Positions 17,588 through 25,532 of a stretch of DNA of 64,000 nucleotides are shown piece after piece. Each line of letters opens with the position of its first letter. Position 1 is the first letter of the stretch. Below the pieces are notes generated by a model, which did no database searches, was not told the DNA's origin, and saw only the letters and a program-made list of their open reading frames with translations. Origin of the DNA: Aquipuribacter hungaricus (GTDB taxonomy: Bacteria; Actinomycetota; Actinomycetes; Actinomycetales; JBBAYJ01). Location: NCBI RefSeq assembly GCF_042663885.1, contig NZ_JBHSXV010000001.1. The stretch is one strand, 5' to 3'. A program made the position numbers and the translations under genes.

Positions 17588-20160
17588 CTCGCCGCGAGAC
17601 CGGTCGCGTCGGCCGGGCCGTCGGTGCCCTCGAGCACCGAGCCGCCCTCGAGGATCGCGCCGCCCTCGGCGGCCACCCCGACGGGCTCGGGCACCGGGGG
17701 CAGCCGCTTCTCGGTGCCCTCGAACGTGAACTGCGCGAGGTCGCCCTCGCCCTCCACGTCGACGATGATCATCTGGCCCGCCACGAGCTCGGAGAACAGG
17801 ATCTTCTCCGACAGCGAGTCCTCGATGTCGCGCTGGATCGTCCGGCGCAGCGGCCGGGCGCCCAGGACCGGGTCGTAGCCGCGCCGCGCGAGCAGGTTCT
17901 TGGCCCGCGGGGTGAGCTCGATGGCCATGTCCTTGTCGCGGAGCCGCTTGTCCAGCTTGGCGATCATGAGGTCGACGATCGTGACGATCTCCTCCGGCGT
18001 GAGCTGGGGGAACACGATGGTGTCGTCGACGCGGTTGAGGAACTCCGGCCGGAAGTGCTGCTTGAGCTCGTCGTTGACCTTGTTCTTCATCCGCTCGTAG
18101 CTGCTGGACGTGTCGTTGCCGGCCGAGAACCCGAGCGAGATCCCCTTGGCGATGTCCCTGGTGCCCAGGTTCGTCGTCATGATGATCACGGTGTTCTTGA
18201 AGTCGACGACCCGGCCCTGGCTGTCGGTCAGGCGACCGTCCTCCAGGATCTGCAGCAGCGAGTTGAAGATGTCCGGGTGGGCCTTCTCGACCTCGTCGAA
18301 GAGGACCACGGAGAACGGCTTGCGGCGCACCTTCTCGGTGAGCTGGCCGCCCTCCTCGTACCCCACGTAGCCGGGGGGCGAGCCGAAGAGGCGCGACACC
18401 GTGTGCTTCTCGGAGAACTCGGACATGTCGAGCTGGATGAGCGAGTCCTCGTCGCCGAAGAGGAACTCCGCGAGCGACTTGGCGAGCTCGGTCTTCCCGA
18501 CGCCGGTGGGCCCGGCGAAGATGAACGAGCCACCGGGACGCTTGGGGTCCTTGAGGCCGGCGCGGGTGCGGCGGATCGCCTGGGAGAGCGCCTTGATGGC
18601 GGCCTCCTGGCCGACGACGCGACGGTGGAGCTCGTCCTCCATGTGGAGCAGCCGCTGGGACTCCTCCTCGGTGAGCTTGAACACCGGGATGCCCGTGGCG
18701 ATGGCGAGGACCTCCGCGATCAGCTCCTCGTCCACCTCCGCGACCACGTCCATGTCGCCGGACTTCCACTGCTTCTCGCGCTCGGCCTTCTGGCCCAGCA
18801 GGCGCTTCTCGTCGTCCCGCAGCGAGGCGGCCTTCTCGAAGTCCTGGGAGTCGATGGCCGACTCCTTCTCGCGACGGACGGTGGCGATCTTCTCGTCGAA
18901 CTCGCGCAGGTCCGGCGGTGCGGTCATCCGGCGGATGCGCAGCCGCGCGCCCGCCTCGTCGATGAGGTCGATGGCCTTGTCCGGCAGGAACCGGTCGTTG
19001 ATGTACCGGTCGGCCAGGTTGGCCGCGGACACCAGCGCGCCGTCGGTGATGGAGACGCGGTGGTGCGCCTCGTAGCGGTCCCGCAGGCCCTTGAGGATCT
19101 CGATGGCGTGCGCGAGGGAGGGCTCGGCGACCTGGATCGGCTGGAAGCGCCGCTCGAGGGCCGGGTCCTTCTCCACGTGCTTGCGGTACTCGTCCAGCGT
19201 GGTCGCGCCGATGGTCTGCAGCTCGCCGCGGGCCAGCATCGGCTTGAGGATGCTGGCGGCGTCGATGGCGCCCTCGGCGGCACCCGCCCCGACGAGGGTG
19301 TGGATCTCGTCGATGAACAGGATGATGTCGCCGCGGGTGCGGATCTCCTTGAGGACCTTCTTCAGGCGCTCCTCGAAGTCGCCGCGGTAGCGCGACCCGG
19401 CGACCAGGGCGCCGAGGTCGAGCGTGTAGAGCTGCTTGTCCTTGAGGGTCTCGGGGACCTCGCCGCGGATGATCGCCTGGGCCAGGCCCTCGACGACGGC
19501 GGTCTTGCCGACACCGGGCTCGCCGATCAGCACCGGGTTGTTCTTGGTGCGGCGGCTCAGCACCTGCATGACCCGCTCGATCTCCTTCTCGCGCCCGATG
19601 ACCGGGTCGAGCTTGGACTCGCGGGCCGCCTGGGTGAGGTTGCGGCCGAACTGGTCGAGCACCAGGGAGCCGGACGGGGTGTTCTCCGCCGCGGGGCCGC
19701 CGGAGGTGGCCGGCTCCTTGCCCTGGTAGCCGGACAGCAGCTGGATGACCTGCTGGCGGACCCGGTTGAGGTCGGCGCCGAGCTTGACGAGGACCTGGGC
19801 GGCGACGCCCTCGCCCTCGCGGATGAGGCCGAGCAGGATGTGCTCGGTCCCGATGTAGTTGTGGCCGAGCTGCAGCGCCTCGCGCAGGCTCAGCTCCAGG
19901 ACCTTCTTCGCCCGGGGGGTGAAGGGGATGTGACCGCTCGGGGCCTGCTGGCCCTGGCCGATGATCTCCTGCACCTGCTCGCGCACGGCGTCCAGGGAGA
20001 TCCCCAGGGACTCGAGGGCCTTGGCAGCGACGCCCTCGCCCTCGTGGATGAGGCCGAGCAGGATGTGCTCGGTCCCGATGTAGTTGTGGTTGAGCATCCG
20101 GGCCTCTTCCTGGGCCAGGACGACAACACGACGGGCGCGGTCGGTGAATCTCTCGAACAT
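17584..20160 (-). CDS. clpC: ATP-dependent Clp protease ATP-binding subunit ClpC
   Basis: An 858-residue Hsp100 unfoldase that feeds substrates to ClpP. The N-terminal double Clp_N repeat contains NHNYIGTEHILLGLIHEGEG and LGHNYIGTEHILLGLIREGEG. The first AAA module has Walker A GEPGVGKT and Walker B IILFIDEIHTLVGAG. The middle domain carries the UVR-like segment DFEKAASLRDDEKRLL typical of ClpC. The second AAA module has GPTGVGKTELAK and VVLFDEVEKAHPDIFN. The C-terminal tail of about 50 residues is low-complexity. The protein is full length and all motifs are intact. It starts with ATG at 20160 behind a roughly 60-nt leader and a TAGCAT -10 box; a ClgR-like operator lies further upstream. Confidence 0.98.
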   Translation of the reverse strand: MFERFTDRARRVVVLAQEEARMLNHNYIGTEHILLGLIHEGEGVAAKALESLGISLDAVREQVQEIIGQGQQAPSGHIPFTPRAKKVLELSLREALQLGHNYIGTEHILLGLIREGEGVAAQVLVKLGADLNRVRQQVIQLLSGYQGKEPATSGGPAAENTPSGSLVLDQFGRNLTQAARESKLDPVIGREKEIERVMQVLSRRTKNNPVLIGEPGVGKTAVVEGLAQAIIRGEVPETLKDKQLYTLDLGALVAGSRYRGDFEERLKKVLKEIRTRGDIILFIDEIHTLVGAGAAEGAIDAASILKPMLARGELQTIGATTLDEYRKHVEKDPALERRFQPIQVAEPSLAHAIEILKGLRDRYEAHHRVSITDGALVSAANLADRYINDRFLPDKAIDLIDEAGARLRIRRMTAPPDLREFDEKIATVRREKESAIDSQDFEKAASLRDDEKRLLGQKAEREKQWKSGDMDVVAEVDEELIAEVLAIATGIPVFKLTEEESQRLLHMEDELHRRVVGQEAAIKALSQAIRRTRAGLKDPKRPGGSFIFAGPTGVGKTELAKSLAEFLFGDEDSLIQLDMSEFSEKHTVSRLFGSPPGYVGYEEGGQLTEKVRRKPFSVVLFDEVEKAHPDIFNSLLQILEDGRLTDSQGRVVDFKNTVIIMTTNLGTRDIAKGISLGFSAGNDTSSSYERMKNKVNDELKQHFRPEFLNRVDDTIVFPQLTPEEIVTIVDLMIAKLDKRLRDKDMAIELTPRAKNLLARRGYDPVLGARPLRRTIQRDIEDSLSEKILFSELVAGQMIIVDVEGEGDLAQFTFEGTEKRLPPVPEPVGVAAEGGAILEGGSVLEGTDGPADATGLAAS

Positions 20161-20225
20161 GTGTCGCTCCTCACGAGCGGGCGGCGTCCTCGGGGACAGC
20201 TCCCCGACGACCTCGTTCCCTCTCG

Positions 20226-20297
20226 ATGCTAGACGTCCGGTGTGCCTGGCACCGGCCGAGGACCTGCTCGCGGGGCTCGCGTTCGCGCTGGGCGCAG
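20226..20297 (-). promoter_or_regulatory. clpC promoter with candidate ClgR operator
   Basis: On the clpC strand a TAGCAT -10 box lies at 20231-20226, with no good -35 hexamer (CGGTGC at best). About 50 bp further upstream, 20297-20281 reads CTGCGCCCAGCGCGAAC. This fits the CGC-N5-GCG core and flank of the ClgR operator consensus of Actinobacteria, with a few mismatches. ClgR activates clpC and clpP genes in Streptomyces, Corynebacterium and Mycobacterium, and a weak -35 is expected at activator-dependent promoters. Confidence 0.4.
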
Positions 20298-20436
20298 CGC
20301 TCGCCCCCTGGGTCAGGGTCCGGTCCGGTCCTTCGTCGGCAGAACGCCCGCACGACCTGAGCGTGTTCCGGTCGTCGCGGCGTGTATGCCGAGGGCGAAC
20401 CGGGGCCCTGCGCTCCCCCGTCCGGCGCAGCCCCGG

Positions 20437-20465
20437 GTGACGGACGGGCCGCCAGCCCGTACCCT
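20437..20465 (+). promoter_or_regulatory. Promoter of the terC transcript
   Basis: GTGACG at 20437-20442, a 17-bp spacer, and TACCCT at 20460-20465 form a good housekeeping-type promoter. The start point would fall around 20472, right at the first bases of the candidate riboswitch, leaving a leader of about 140 nt before terC. Confidence 0.55.
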
Positions 20466-20469
20466 CGAC

Positions 20470-20575
20470 CCCGAGGGGAGTACGTCCTCAGAACCGGTCC
20501 CGGTCAGCACGGTCGCACGGCGACCCCGGGTCGAGCCAGCGGGCAGCAGCCCGGCGGCGACGGAGACCTCACCGT
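20470..20575 (+). ncRNA. Candidate yybP-ykoY (Mn2+-sensing) riboswitch
   Basis: The 5' end shows GAGG followed by the conserved GGAGTA (20473-20482), and the 3' end shows GACGGAGACC followed by TC (20560-20570). GAGG pairs with CCTC to close the element, just as AAAGG...CCUUU flanks GGAGUA...GACC in the class. Internal GC-rich hairpins (about 20496-20555) fit the two stacked arms, and GGTCAGCA lies where the class has GUCAAC-like sequence. The family senses Mn2+ and commonly precedes TerC/Alx or MntP genes, as here. The identification is by motif and context, not by covariance scoring. The remaining leader up to terC holds a GAGAGGACC ribosome-binding site. Confidence 0.65.
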
Positions 20576-20613
20576 GCACGGCCCTGCCGTGAACCCTGAG
20601 AGGACCTCCCCTG

Positions 20614-21741
20614 ATGCTGTCGTCCGTCCATGCGCTGGCGCTGCCCGCGTCCACGGCCCCCCAGGCCGGCACCGGGACGCTGGAGTCGATCGGCACCCCC
20701 TGGCTGTGGGGGCTCACCGTCGCCGCCGTCGTCGGCCTGTTCGTCTTCGACTTCCTGCTCACCCGCAGGCCCCACGACGTCTCCCTCAAGGAGGCCGCCG
20801 GCTGGTCGGCGTTCTACGTCGCGCTGCCCCTGCTGTTCGGCGTCTACGTGCTCACCCAGCACGGCACCCAGACCGGGGTCGAGTACTACACCGGCTACAT
20901 CGTCGAGAAGTCGCTGAGCGTCGACAACCTCTTCGTCTTCATCCTCATCATGGGTGCCTTCGCCGTCCCCCGGCAGCTGCAGCAGCGGGCCCTGCTGTGG
21001 GGCATCGCCGGCGCGCTCGTGCTCCGCGCGGTGTTCATCGCCGTCGGCGCGGTGGCCATCGCCCGGCTGGACTTCGCGTTCCTCGTCTTCGGCGCCATCC
21101 TCATCGCCACCGCCGTGCACCTGCTGCGCGAGGAGCTCAAGGGCGAGAAGAAGGAGATCCACGTCTCCGAGCTCAAGGTCGTGCGCCTGGTGCGGCGGCT
21201 GACGCCGGTGAGCGACGACTACGCCGGCACGAAGTTCTCCGTGCGGCGCGACGGCACCCGGTACCTCACCCCGTTCGCCCTGGTCGTCATCGTCCTGCTG
21301 TTCACCGACGTCGTCTTCGCCGTGGACTCCGTGCCCGCCGTGTACGGCATCACCGGCGACCCGTACCTGGTGTTCGCCACGAACGCGTTCGCGCTGCTCG
21401 GCCTGCGCGCCCTGTACTTCCTGCTCGAGGGCGCCCTGTCCAAGCTCGTGCACCTGTCCTACGGCCTGTCGTTCATCCTCGCCTTCATCGGCGTCAAGCT
21501 CCTGCTGCACTGGGGTCACGGCATCTGGACCTGGCTGCCCGAGATCCCGACCCTGCTCAGCCTGGTCGTCATCGTCGGGGCGCTGGTGACCGTCACGGTC
21601 ACCTCGCTGCTGGCCGGGCGCCGTCCCGAGGTCGACCCCGACTTGCTCCCGCCGGCACAGGTGCGCGGCGCCACCGACCGCGGTGTCGACGACCGCGGTG
21701 CCACCGACGAGGACCGCGAGACCGTGGACGAGCGCTCCTGA
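20614..21741 (+). CDS. terC: TerC-family integral membrane protein (probable Mn2+ exporter)
   Basis: A 375-residue polytopic membrane protein of the TerC/Alx family. Family motifs are VEKSLSVDNLFVFILIM and FTDVVFAVDSVPAVYGIT, with the acidic residues that line the conserved transport site, and FATNAFALLGLRALYFLLEG. About nine membrane helices are predicted; the last 45 residues are a charged disordered tail. Recent work on TerC and Alx supports Mn2+ efflux and metalation of exported proteins. The candidate Mn2+ riboswitch in the leader fits that role. It starts with ATG at 20614. A perfect hairpin terminator separates it from the convergent lsr2 gene. Confidence 0.93.
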   Translation: MLSSVHALALPASTAPQAGTGTLESIGTPWLWGLTVAAVVGLFVFDFLLTRRPHDVSLKEAAGWSAFYVALPLLFGVYVLTQHGTQTGVEYYTGYIVEKSLSVDNLFVFILIMGAFAVPRQLQQRALLWGIAGALVLRAVFIAVGAVAIARLDFAFLVFGAILIATAVHLLREELKGEKKEIHVSELKVVRLVRRLTPVSDDYAGTKFSVRRDGTRYLTPFALVVIVLLFTDVVFAVDSVPAVYGITGDPYLVFATNAFALLGLRALYFLLEGALSKLVHLSYGLSFILAFIGVKLLLHWGHGIWTWLPEIPTLLSLVVIVGALVTVTVTSLLAGRRPEVDPDLLPPAQVRGATDRGVDDRGATDEDRETVDERS

Positions 21742-21754
21742 CGCACGCCCCCCG

Positions 21755-21802
21755 CACGCACGGGCGCCCCGTCACCTGCTCGTGACGGGGCGCCCGTGCG
21801 TG
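21755..21802. terminator. Bidirectional terminator hairpin between terC and lsr2
   Basis: A perfect 21-bp inverted repeat (arms 21755-21775 and 21782-21802, loop CTGCTC) with core GCACGGGCGCCCCGTCAC. It lies 13 bp after the terC stop and about 37 bp after the lsr2 stop, so it can end both convergent transcripts. There is no T-tract, as is common for actinobacterial terminators. Confidence 0.85.
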
Positions 21803-21839
21803 GTGGCGGCGCCGGGCGGCGGTGCTGCCCGGCGCCCGC

Positions 21840-22187
21840 TCAGCCCTCGTTCGCGGCGTTGTAGGCCTCGATGACCTCGGCCTTGATGCGGCCCCGCTCG
21901 GAGACCTGGTGGCCGTTGGACCGGGCCCACTCGCGGATCGCCGTGGTGTCGGTGCCCGAGGCGGAGCGACGGGCCGCGGGCTTGGCGGCGCCGGCCTTGC
22001 GGGGACGGGCCCCGCCGACGCGGCGGCCGTGGCCGACCCACTCGGCCAGGGAGTCGCGCAGGCGCGAGGCGTTCTCCGCGTGCAGGTCGATCTCGTAGGT
22101 GATGCCGTCCAGACCGAACGTGACGGTCTCCTCGGCGGGCGTGCCGTCCAGGTCGTCCACGAGGACGACGTTGACCTGTTGTGCCAT
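21840..22187 (-). CDS. lsr2: Nucleoid-associated protein Lsr2
   Basis: A 115-residue H-NS-like xenogeneic silencer of Actinobacteria. The N-terminal oligomerisation domain reads MAQQVNVVLVDDLDGTPAEETVTFGLDGITYEIDL in outline, followed by LRDSLAEWVGHGRRV. A basic linker leads to the C-terminal DNA-binding domain. That domain has IREWARSNGHQVSERGRIKAEVIEAY, including the RGR motif that inserts in the AT-rich minor groove. Length and domain order match mycobacterial Lsr2. The ATG at 22187 is preceded by GGAGAAACACCC. It is downstream of lysS, the usual lysS-lsr2-clpC neighbourhood, though terC intervenes between lsr2 and clpC here. Confidence 0.97.
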   Translation of the reverse strand: MAQQVNVVLVDDLDGTPAEETVTFGLDGITYEIDLHAENASRLRDSLAEWVGHGRRVGGARPRKAGAAKPAARRSASGTDTTAIREWARSNGHQVSERGRIKAEVIEAYNAANEG

Positions 22188-22287
22188 GGGTGTTTCTCCG
22201 ATTTCGCAGGGGATGTCCGGCAGGGAAGGGCGTGCCGCGGGGTCCCGGCACGACCTCCGGAGTGGTGCGGCGGTTCGGCGGACGACC

Positions 22288-22305
22288 CGGCGGAATTGTC
22301 CGCCG
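22288..22305. promoter_or_regulatory. Inverted repeat in the lsr2 upstream region
   Basis: CGGCGGA-ATTG-TCCGCCG is a perfect 7-bp inverted repeat about 100 bp upstream of lsr2. GCGGAATTG recurs at 22313, so the site is also part of a direct repeat. The 266-bp region between lsr2 and the small membrane gene is locally more AT-rich than its surroundings and holds no open reading frame I would support. It may contain the lsr2 promoter and an autoregulatory site; no protein can be assigned. Confidence 0.3.
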
Positions 22306-22453
22306 CGTTCCCGCGGAATTGATCATGCCGTACGGCGCGCGGGCGCGACAACTCGCCCCGGCTTTATCACTCGTGCGGCACGGGAAAGATTCTGCGAAAG
22401 ACCCGCGCCGGGCCCCACGACAATCGTGGGAGCGTTTCCTCGGCGGCCGGGCG

Positions 22454-22675
22454 CTATTCCTGCGGGCGCGCCTGGTCGGCGGCGGCGCGGTCGGCGGCAG
22501 GCCCGGGGCCGGCCCGGGCGGCGCGGTCGGCGGCGTCCTCCTCGGCCTCCACGCGGGCACGGCCGGCACGCTCGGCCGCGTCGGCGCGGACGATGGCCCA
22601 GATCGCTGCCCCGAACAGCAGGACCACCCCGACCGTGGGCAGCAGCCCCCGCACGACCTCGCCGAGCACGTCCAC
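22454..22675 (-). CDS. Small membrane protein coupled to lysS
   Basis: A 73-residue protein with one clear membrane helix near the N-terminus (LLPTVGVVLLFGAAIWAIV, residues 11-29). A strongly charged Ala/Arg/Glu helix (RADAAERAGRARVEAEEDAADRAA) that could be a coiled coil follows, then a disordered tail. Its GTG start lies one base after the lysS stop, so translation is likely coupled. Similar short single-helix proteins follow lysS in other Actinobacteria, but no function is known to me. It might interact with LysRS or with the envelope; that is only a suggestion. Confidence 0.7.
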   Translation of the reverse strand: MDVLGEVVRGLLPTVGVVLLFGAAIWAIVRADAAERAGRARVEAEEDAADRAARAGPGPAADRAAADQARPQE

Positions 22676-22676
22676 G

Positions 22677-24263
22677 TCAGGCCTCCGGGCGCAGCAGCGG
22701 GAACAGGATGGTCTCGCGGATGCCCACCCCGAGCAGGATCATCACGAGCCGGTCGACGCCGAGCCCGATGCCGCCGGTGGGGGGCATGCCGTGCTCGAGC
22801 GCCCGCAGGAAGTCCTCGTCCAGCTGCATGGCCTCGGGGTCGCCCCCGGCCGCGAGCAGCGACTGCGCCACGAGCCGCTCGCGCTGCAGCACCGGGTCGG
22901 CGAGCTCGGAGTAGGCCGGGCTCAGCTCGGACCCGGCGACCATGAGGTCCCAGGCCTCGGCCAGGCGCGGGTCGTCGCGGTGCTGGCGGGCGAGCGGGCG
23001 GACCTCGGCGGGGTAGTCCCGGACGAACGTCGGCTCCAGCAGCGTGTGCTCGACGAGCTTCTCGAACAGCTCCAGCACCACCTCGCCGGTGCCCCAGCCA
23101 GGCCGCAGCTCCACGCCGGTCCGGTCGGCGTGCCGGCGCAGCTCGTCGAGCCCGGTGTCGAGCGTGACCTGCTCGCCGAGGGCGCCGGACACCGCGTCGT
23201 GCACCGTCACGGTGCGCCAGGTGCCGAGCAGGTCGATCTCGCCGCCGCGGCCGTCGGGCACCACGGTGCGGCCGGTGGCCCGGGCGGCGTCCAGGACGAG
23301 CTCACGGACGAGCACGGCCATGGTGTCGTAGGAGCCGTACGCCTCGTAGGCCTCGAGCATCGTGAACTCGGGGCTGTGGGTGGAGTCGATGCCCTCGTTG
23401 CGGAACGTGCGGCCGATCTCGTACACCTTCTCCAGGCCGCCGACGATGCAGCGCTTGAGGTACAGCTCGGTGGCGATCCGCAGGCTCATCTGTACGTCGA
23501 GCGCGTTGAGGTGGGTGGTGAAGGGCCGGGCCGTGGCCCCGCCGTGCACCAGCTGCAGCACCGGCGTCTCCACCTCCAGGTACCCCAGGCGGTGGAACGT
23601 CTCGCGCAGGGACCGCAGGACGGTGGCCTTGGTGCGCACCACCTCGCGCGCCTCGGGGCGGACGACGAGGTCGACGTAGCGGCGGCGGACCCGGGTGTCC
23701 TCGGCGAGCTCCTTGTGCAGGGTCGGCAGCGGCCGCAGCGCCTTGGACGCCATCTGCCACGCGGTCGCCATGACCGACAACTCGCCGCGGCGGCTGCTCA
23801 CCACGCGCCCGGTGACGGCGACCTGGTCGCCGAGGTCGACGTCGCGCTTCCACGCCTCGAGCCGCTCCGGGCCGACCTCGCCGAGGCTGAGCATGACCTG
23901 CAGCCGCTCGTCGCCCTCCTGCAGCGTGGCGAAGGCGAGCCGGCCGGTGCCGCGGACGAACATCACGCGCCCGGCGACGGAGACGACGTCCTCGGTCTCC
24001 TCGCCGTCGGCCAGGCCGGCCCACGCGGGCTCGGAGCGGACCTGCGCGAGGGAGCGGGTGCGCGGCACGACGACCGGGTAGGGCTCCTCGCCCGCGGCGA
24101 GCAGGCGCTCGCGCTTGGCCGCCCGGACGGCGACCTGCTCCTCGGGCCTGTCGTCGTGGACGTCGGCGCCGTTGGCCGCGCTGTCCGCACCCTGCTCTGC
24201 GCCGTCGCCCGCGGGGGTGGCCTCGGCCTGCTCGGTCGCGGCCGTGGCCGGGGTCTCGCTCAC
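22677..24263 (-). CDS. lysS: Lysine--tRNA ligase (class II)
   Basis: A 528-residue class II lysyl-tRNA synthetase. After a roughly 55-residue low-complexity N-terminal extension comes the OB-fold anticodon-binding domain (VSVAGRVMFVRGTGRLAFATLQEG). The class II catalytic motifs follow: motif 1 in FHRLGYLEVETPVL, motif 2 in YEIGRTFRNEGIDSTHSPEFTMLE and motif 3 in GIGLGVDRLVMIL. PTGGIGLG near the end is typical of LysRS. The GTG at 24263 is six bases from a TATCCT -10 box, so the mRNA is probably leaderless. A small membrane protein gene follows one base after the stop. Confidence 0.97.
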   Translation of the reverse strand: MSETPATAATEQAEATPAGDGAEQGADSAANGADVHDDRPEEQVAVRAAKRERLLAAGEEPYPVVVPRTRSLAQVRSEPAWAGLADGEETEDVVSVAGRVMFVRGTGRLAFATLQEGDERLQVMLSLGEVGPERLEAWKRDVDLGDQVAVTGRVVSSRRGELSVMATAWQMASKALRPLPTLHKELAEDTRVRRRYVDLVVRPEAREVVRTKATVLRSLRETFHRLGYLEVETPVLQLVHGGATARPFTTHLNALDVQMSLRIATELYLKRCIVGGLEKVYEIGRTFRNEGIDSTHSPEFTMLEAYEAYGSYDTMAVLVRELVLDAARATGRTVVPDGRGGEIDLLGTWRTVTVHDAVSGALGEQVTLDTGLDELRRHADRTGVELRPGWGTGEVVLELFEKLVEHTLLEPTFVRDYPAEVRPLARQHRDDPRLAEAWDLMVAGSELSPAYSELADPVLQRERLVAQSLLAAGGDPEAMQLDEDFLRALEHGMPPTGGIGLGVDRLVMILLGVGIRETILFPLLRPEA

Positions 24264-24269
24264 CGGTCC

Positions 24270-24275
24270 AGGATA
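24270..24275 (-). promoter_or_regulatory. -10 box TATCCT of lysS
   Basis: On the lysS strand TATCCT ends six bases before the GTG start at 24263. There is no ribosome-binding site between, which again suggests a leaderless transcript. Confidence 0.5.
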
Positions 24276-24307
24276 GGGAGCCCCGCGCGGCGGCCGGACC
24301 GGGCACC

Positions 24308-25075
24308 ATGGCCCGCGTGACGCCCCCCGCGCACCCGGACGACCGGCAGGCCACGTCCTTCGGCGCGGTCGCCGACGACTACGACCGGGTGCGGCCGGGC
24401 TACCCGGCCGAGGTGGTCCGCTGGGCGCTCGGCGCGCGGCCGCTGCAGACGGTCGACCTCGGCGCCGGCACGGGCGCGCTCACCCGCGTCCTGCTGGCCG
24501 AGGGGCACTCCGTCGTCGCCGTCGACCCCGACGAGCAGATGCTCGCGCGGCTGCGGGCCCGGTCCCCCGGCGTGACGGCGCTCGTCGGCACCGGGGAGGC
24601 GCTGCCGCTGCCCGACGCCTCGGCCGACGCGGTCCTCGTCGCGCAGGCCTGGCACTGGATGGACCCCGGGGCGGCGTCGGCCGAGCTCGTGCGCGTGGTG
24701 CGCCCGGGCGGTGCGGCGGTCCTGCTGTGGACCACCCGCGACCCTGACGACCCGCTGACCGCCGCCGTCCGGCAGGCCGTCGTGCGGCACGCGCCCGACC
24801 TGGCCGCCCGCGCGCAGGCCGACGGCAGCCCCCGTCCGGCGCGGGTGCCCGACGCCCGCTTCCGGCCCGACGGCACCACCCGGGCGGACACGACGGCGGT
24901 GCTGTCCGTGGCGGACCTGCTCACCCTGGTGGGCACCTGGTCCTACGTGGCGCTGTCGCCCGCGAGGGACGCCGTCCTCGCCGAGGTGGCGCAGGCCGCC
25001 CGTGCCGCCGTCGGCGCAGACGGGACCGTCCGGCTCTCCCAGCACGTCGAGGTCCACCGCTTCCGCCGCTCCTGA
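24308..25075 (+). CDS. Class I SAM-dependent methyltransferase
   Basis: A 255-residue methyltransferase of the Methyltransf_11 type. Motif I is VDLGAGTGALTRVL, with the acidic residue of motif II in VVAVDPDEQML. Motif III lies around TGEALPLPDASADAVLVAQAWHW and is followed by VVRPGGAAVLLW. The AQAWHWMD segment is characteristic of a subgroup often annotated as UbiE/COQ5-like or Tam-like (trans-aconitate) methyltransferases. The C-terminal LLTLVGTWSYVALS cap fits that subgroup. The acceptor substrate is unknown. It diverges from lysS with about 45 bp between the starts and is followed by a STAS protein in the same direction. Confidence 0.87.
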   Translation: MARVTPPAHPDDRQATSFGAVADDYDRVRPGYPAEVVRWALGARPLQTVDLGAGTGALTRVLLAEGHSVVAVDPDEQMLARLRARSPGVTALVGTGEALPLPDASADAVLVAQAWHWMDPGAASAELVRVVRPGGAAVLLWTTRDPDDPLTAAVRQAVVRHAPDLAARAQADGSPRPARVPDARFRPDGTTRADTTAVLSVADLLTLVGTWSYVALSPARDAVLAEVAQAARAAVGADGTVRLSQHVEVHRFRRS

Positions 25076-25181
25076 GGGCGCGCGCCCTGTGGCCTGGGTC
25101 ACGATCGTGGGGCAGACTGCCGCGAGACGGGCACGACGGGCAGGGGACGACCCCCGGCCGGCACCAGGAGGGGGACCCATC

Positions 25182-25502
25182 GTGGACGACCACGGCGTCC
25201 CGACGCCCCGCGCCCCCGCGTGCGAGGTGGCGGTGCAGCGGGTCGGCACCCAGGTGGTCGTCCGGCTCTACGGGCACCTGGACGACCGCGCCGCCCCCCG
25301 GCTCGCCGAGGCGATGGGCGAGGTCGAGCAGATCGTCATCACCCGCGTCGTCGTCGACCTCGACGAGGTCGACGCCATCGAGGGTGCGGGCCTGGACTTC
25401 CTCGTCGGCCTGCACCGGCGCTGGAAGGTCCGCCTGCTCAACACCCCGAACCAGCTGCGCGGGCGCATCCCCCGCATGGCGAGCACCACCACCGCGGACT
25501 GA
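25182..25502 (+). CDS. STAS-domain protein lacking the regulatory serine
   Basis: A 106-residue single STAS domain, the fold of anti-sigma-factor antagonists. The strand/helix pattern VVVRLYGHLDDRAAPRLAEAM, ITRVVVDLDEVDAIEGAGLDFLVGLHRRW and VRLLNTPNQLRGRI is complete. The position of the phosphorylated Ser of SpoIIAA-type proteins (usual D-S-S/T-G-L) is GAG here, so regulation by a SpoIIAB-like kinase is not expected. The GTG at 25182 follows AGGAGGGGG. The partner is unknown; no sigma or anti-sigma gene is in this window. It could be a degenerate antagonist or a structural partner protein. Confidence 0.8.
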   Translation: MDDHGVPTPRAPACEVAVQRVGTQVVVRLYGHLDDRAAPRLAEAMGEVEQIVITRVVVDLDEVDAIEGAGLDFLVGLHRRWKVRLLNTPNQLRGRIPRMASTTTAD

Positions 25503-25532
25503 GCCGCACCGGCAGGACGGGGCTCGCGCCGC

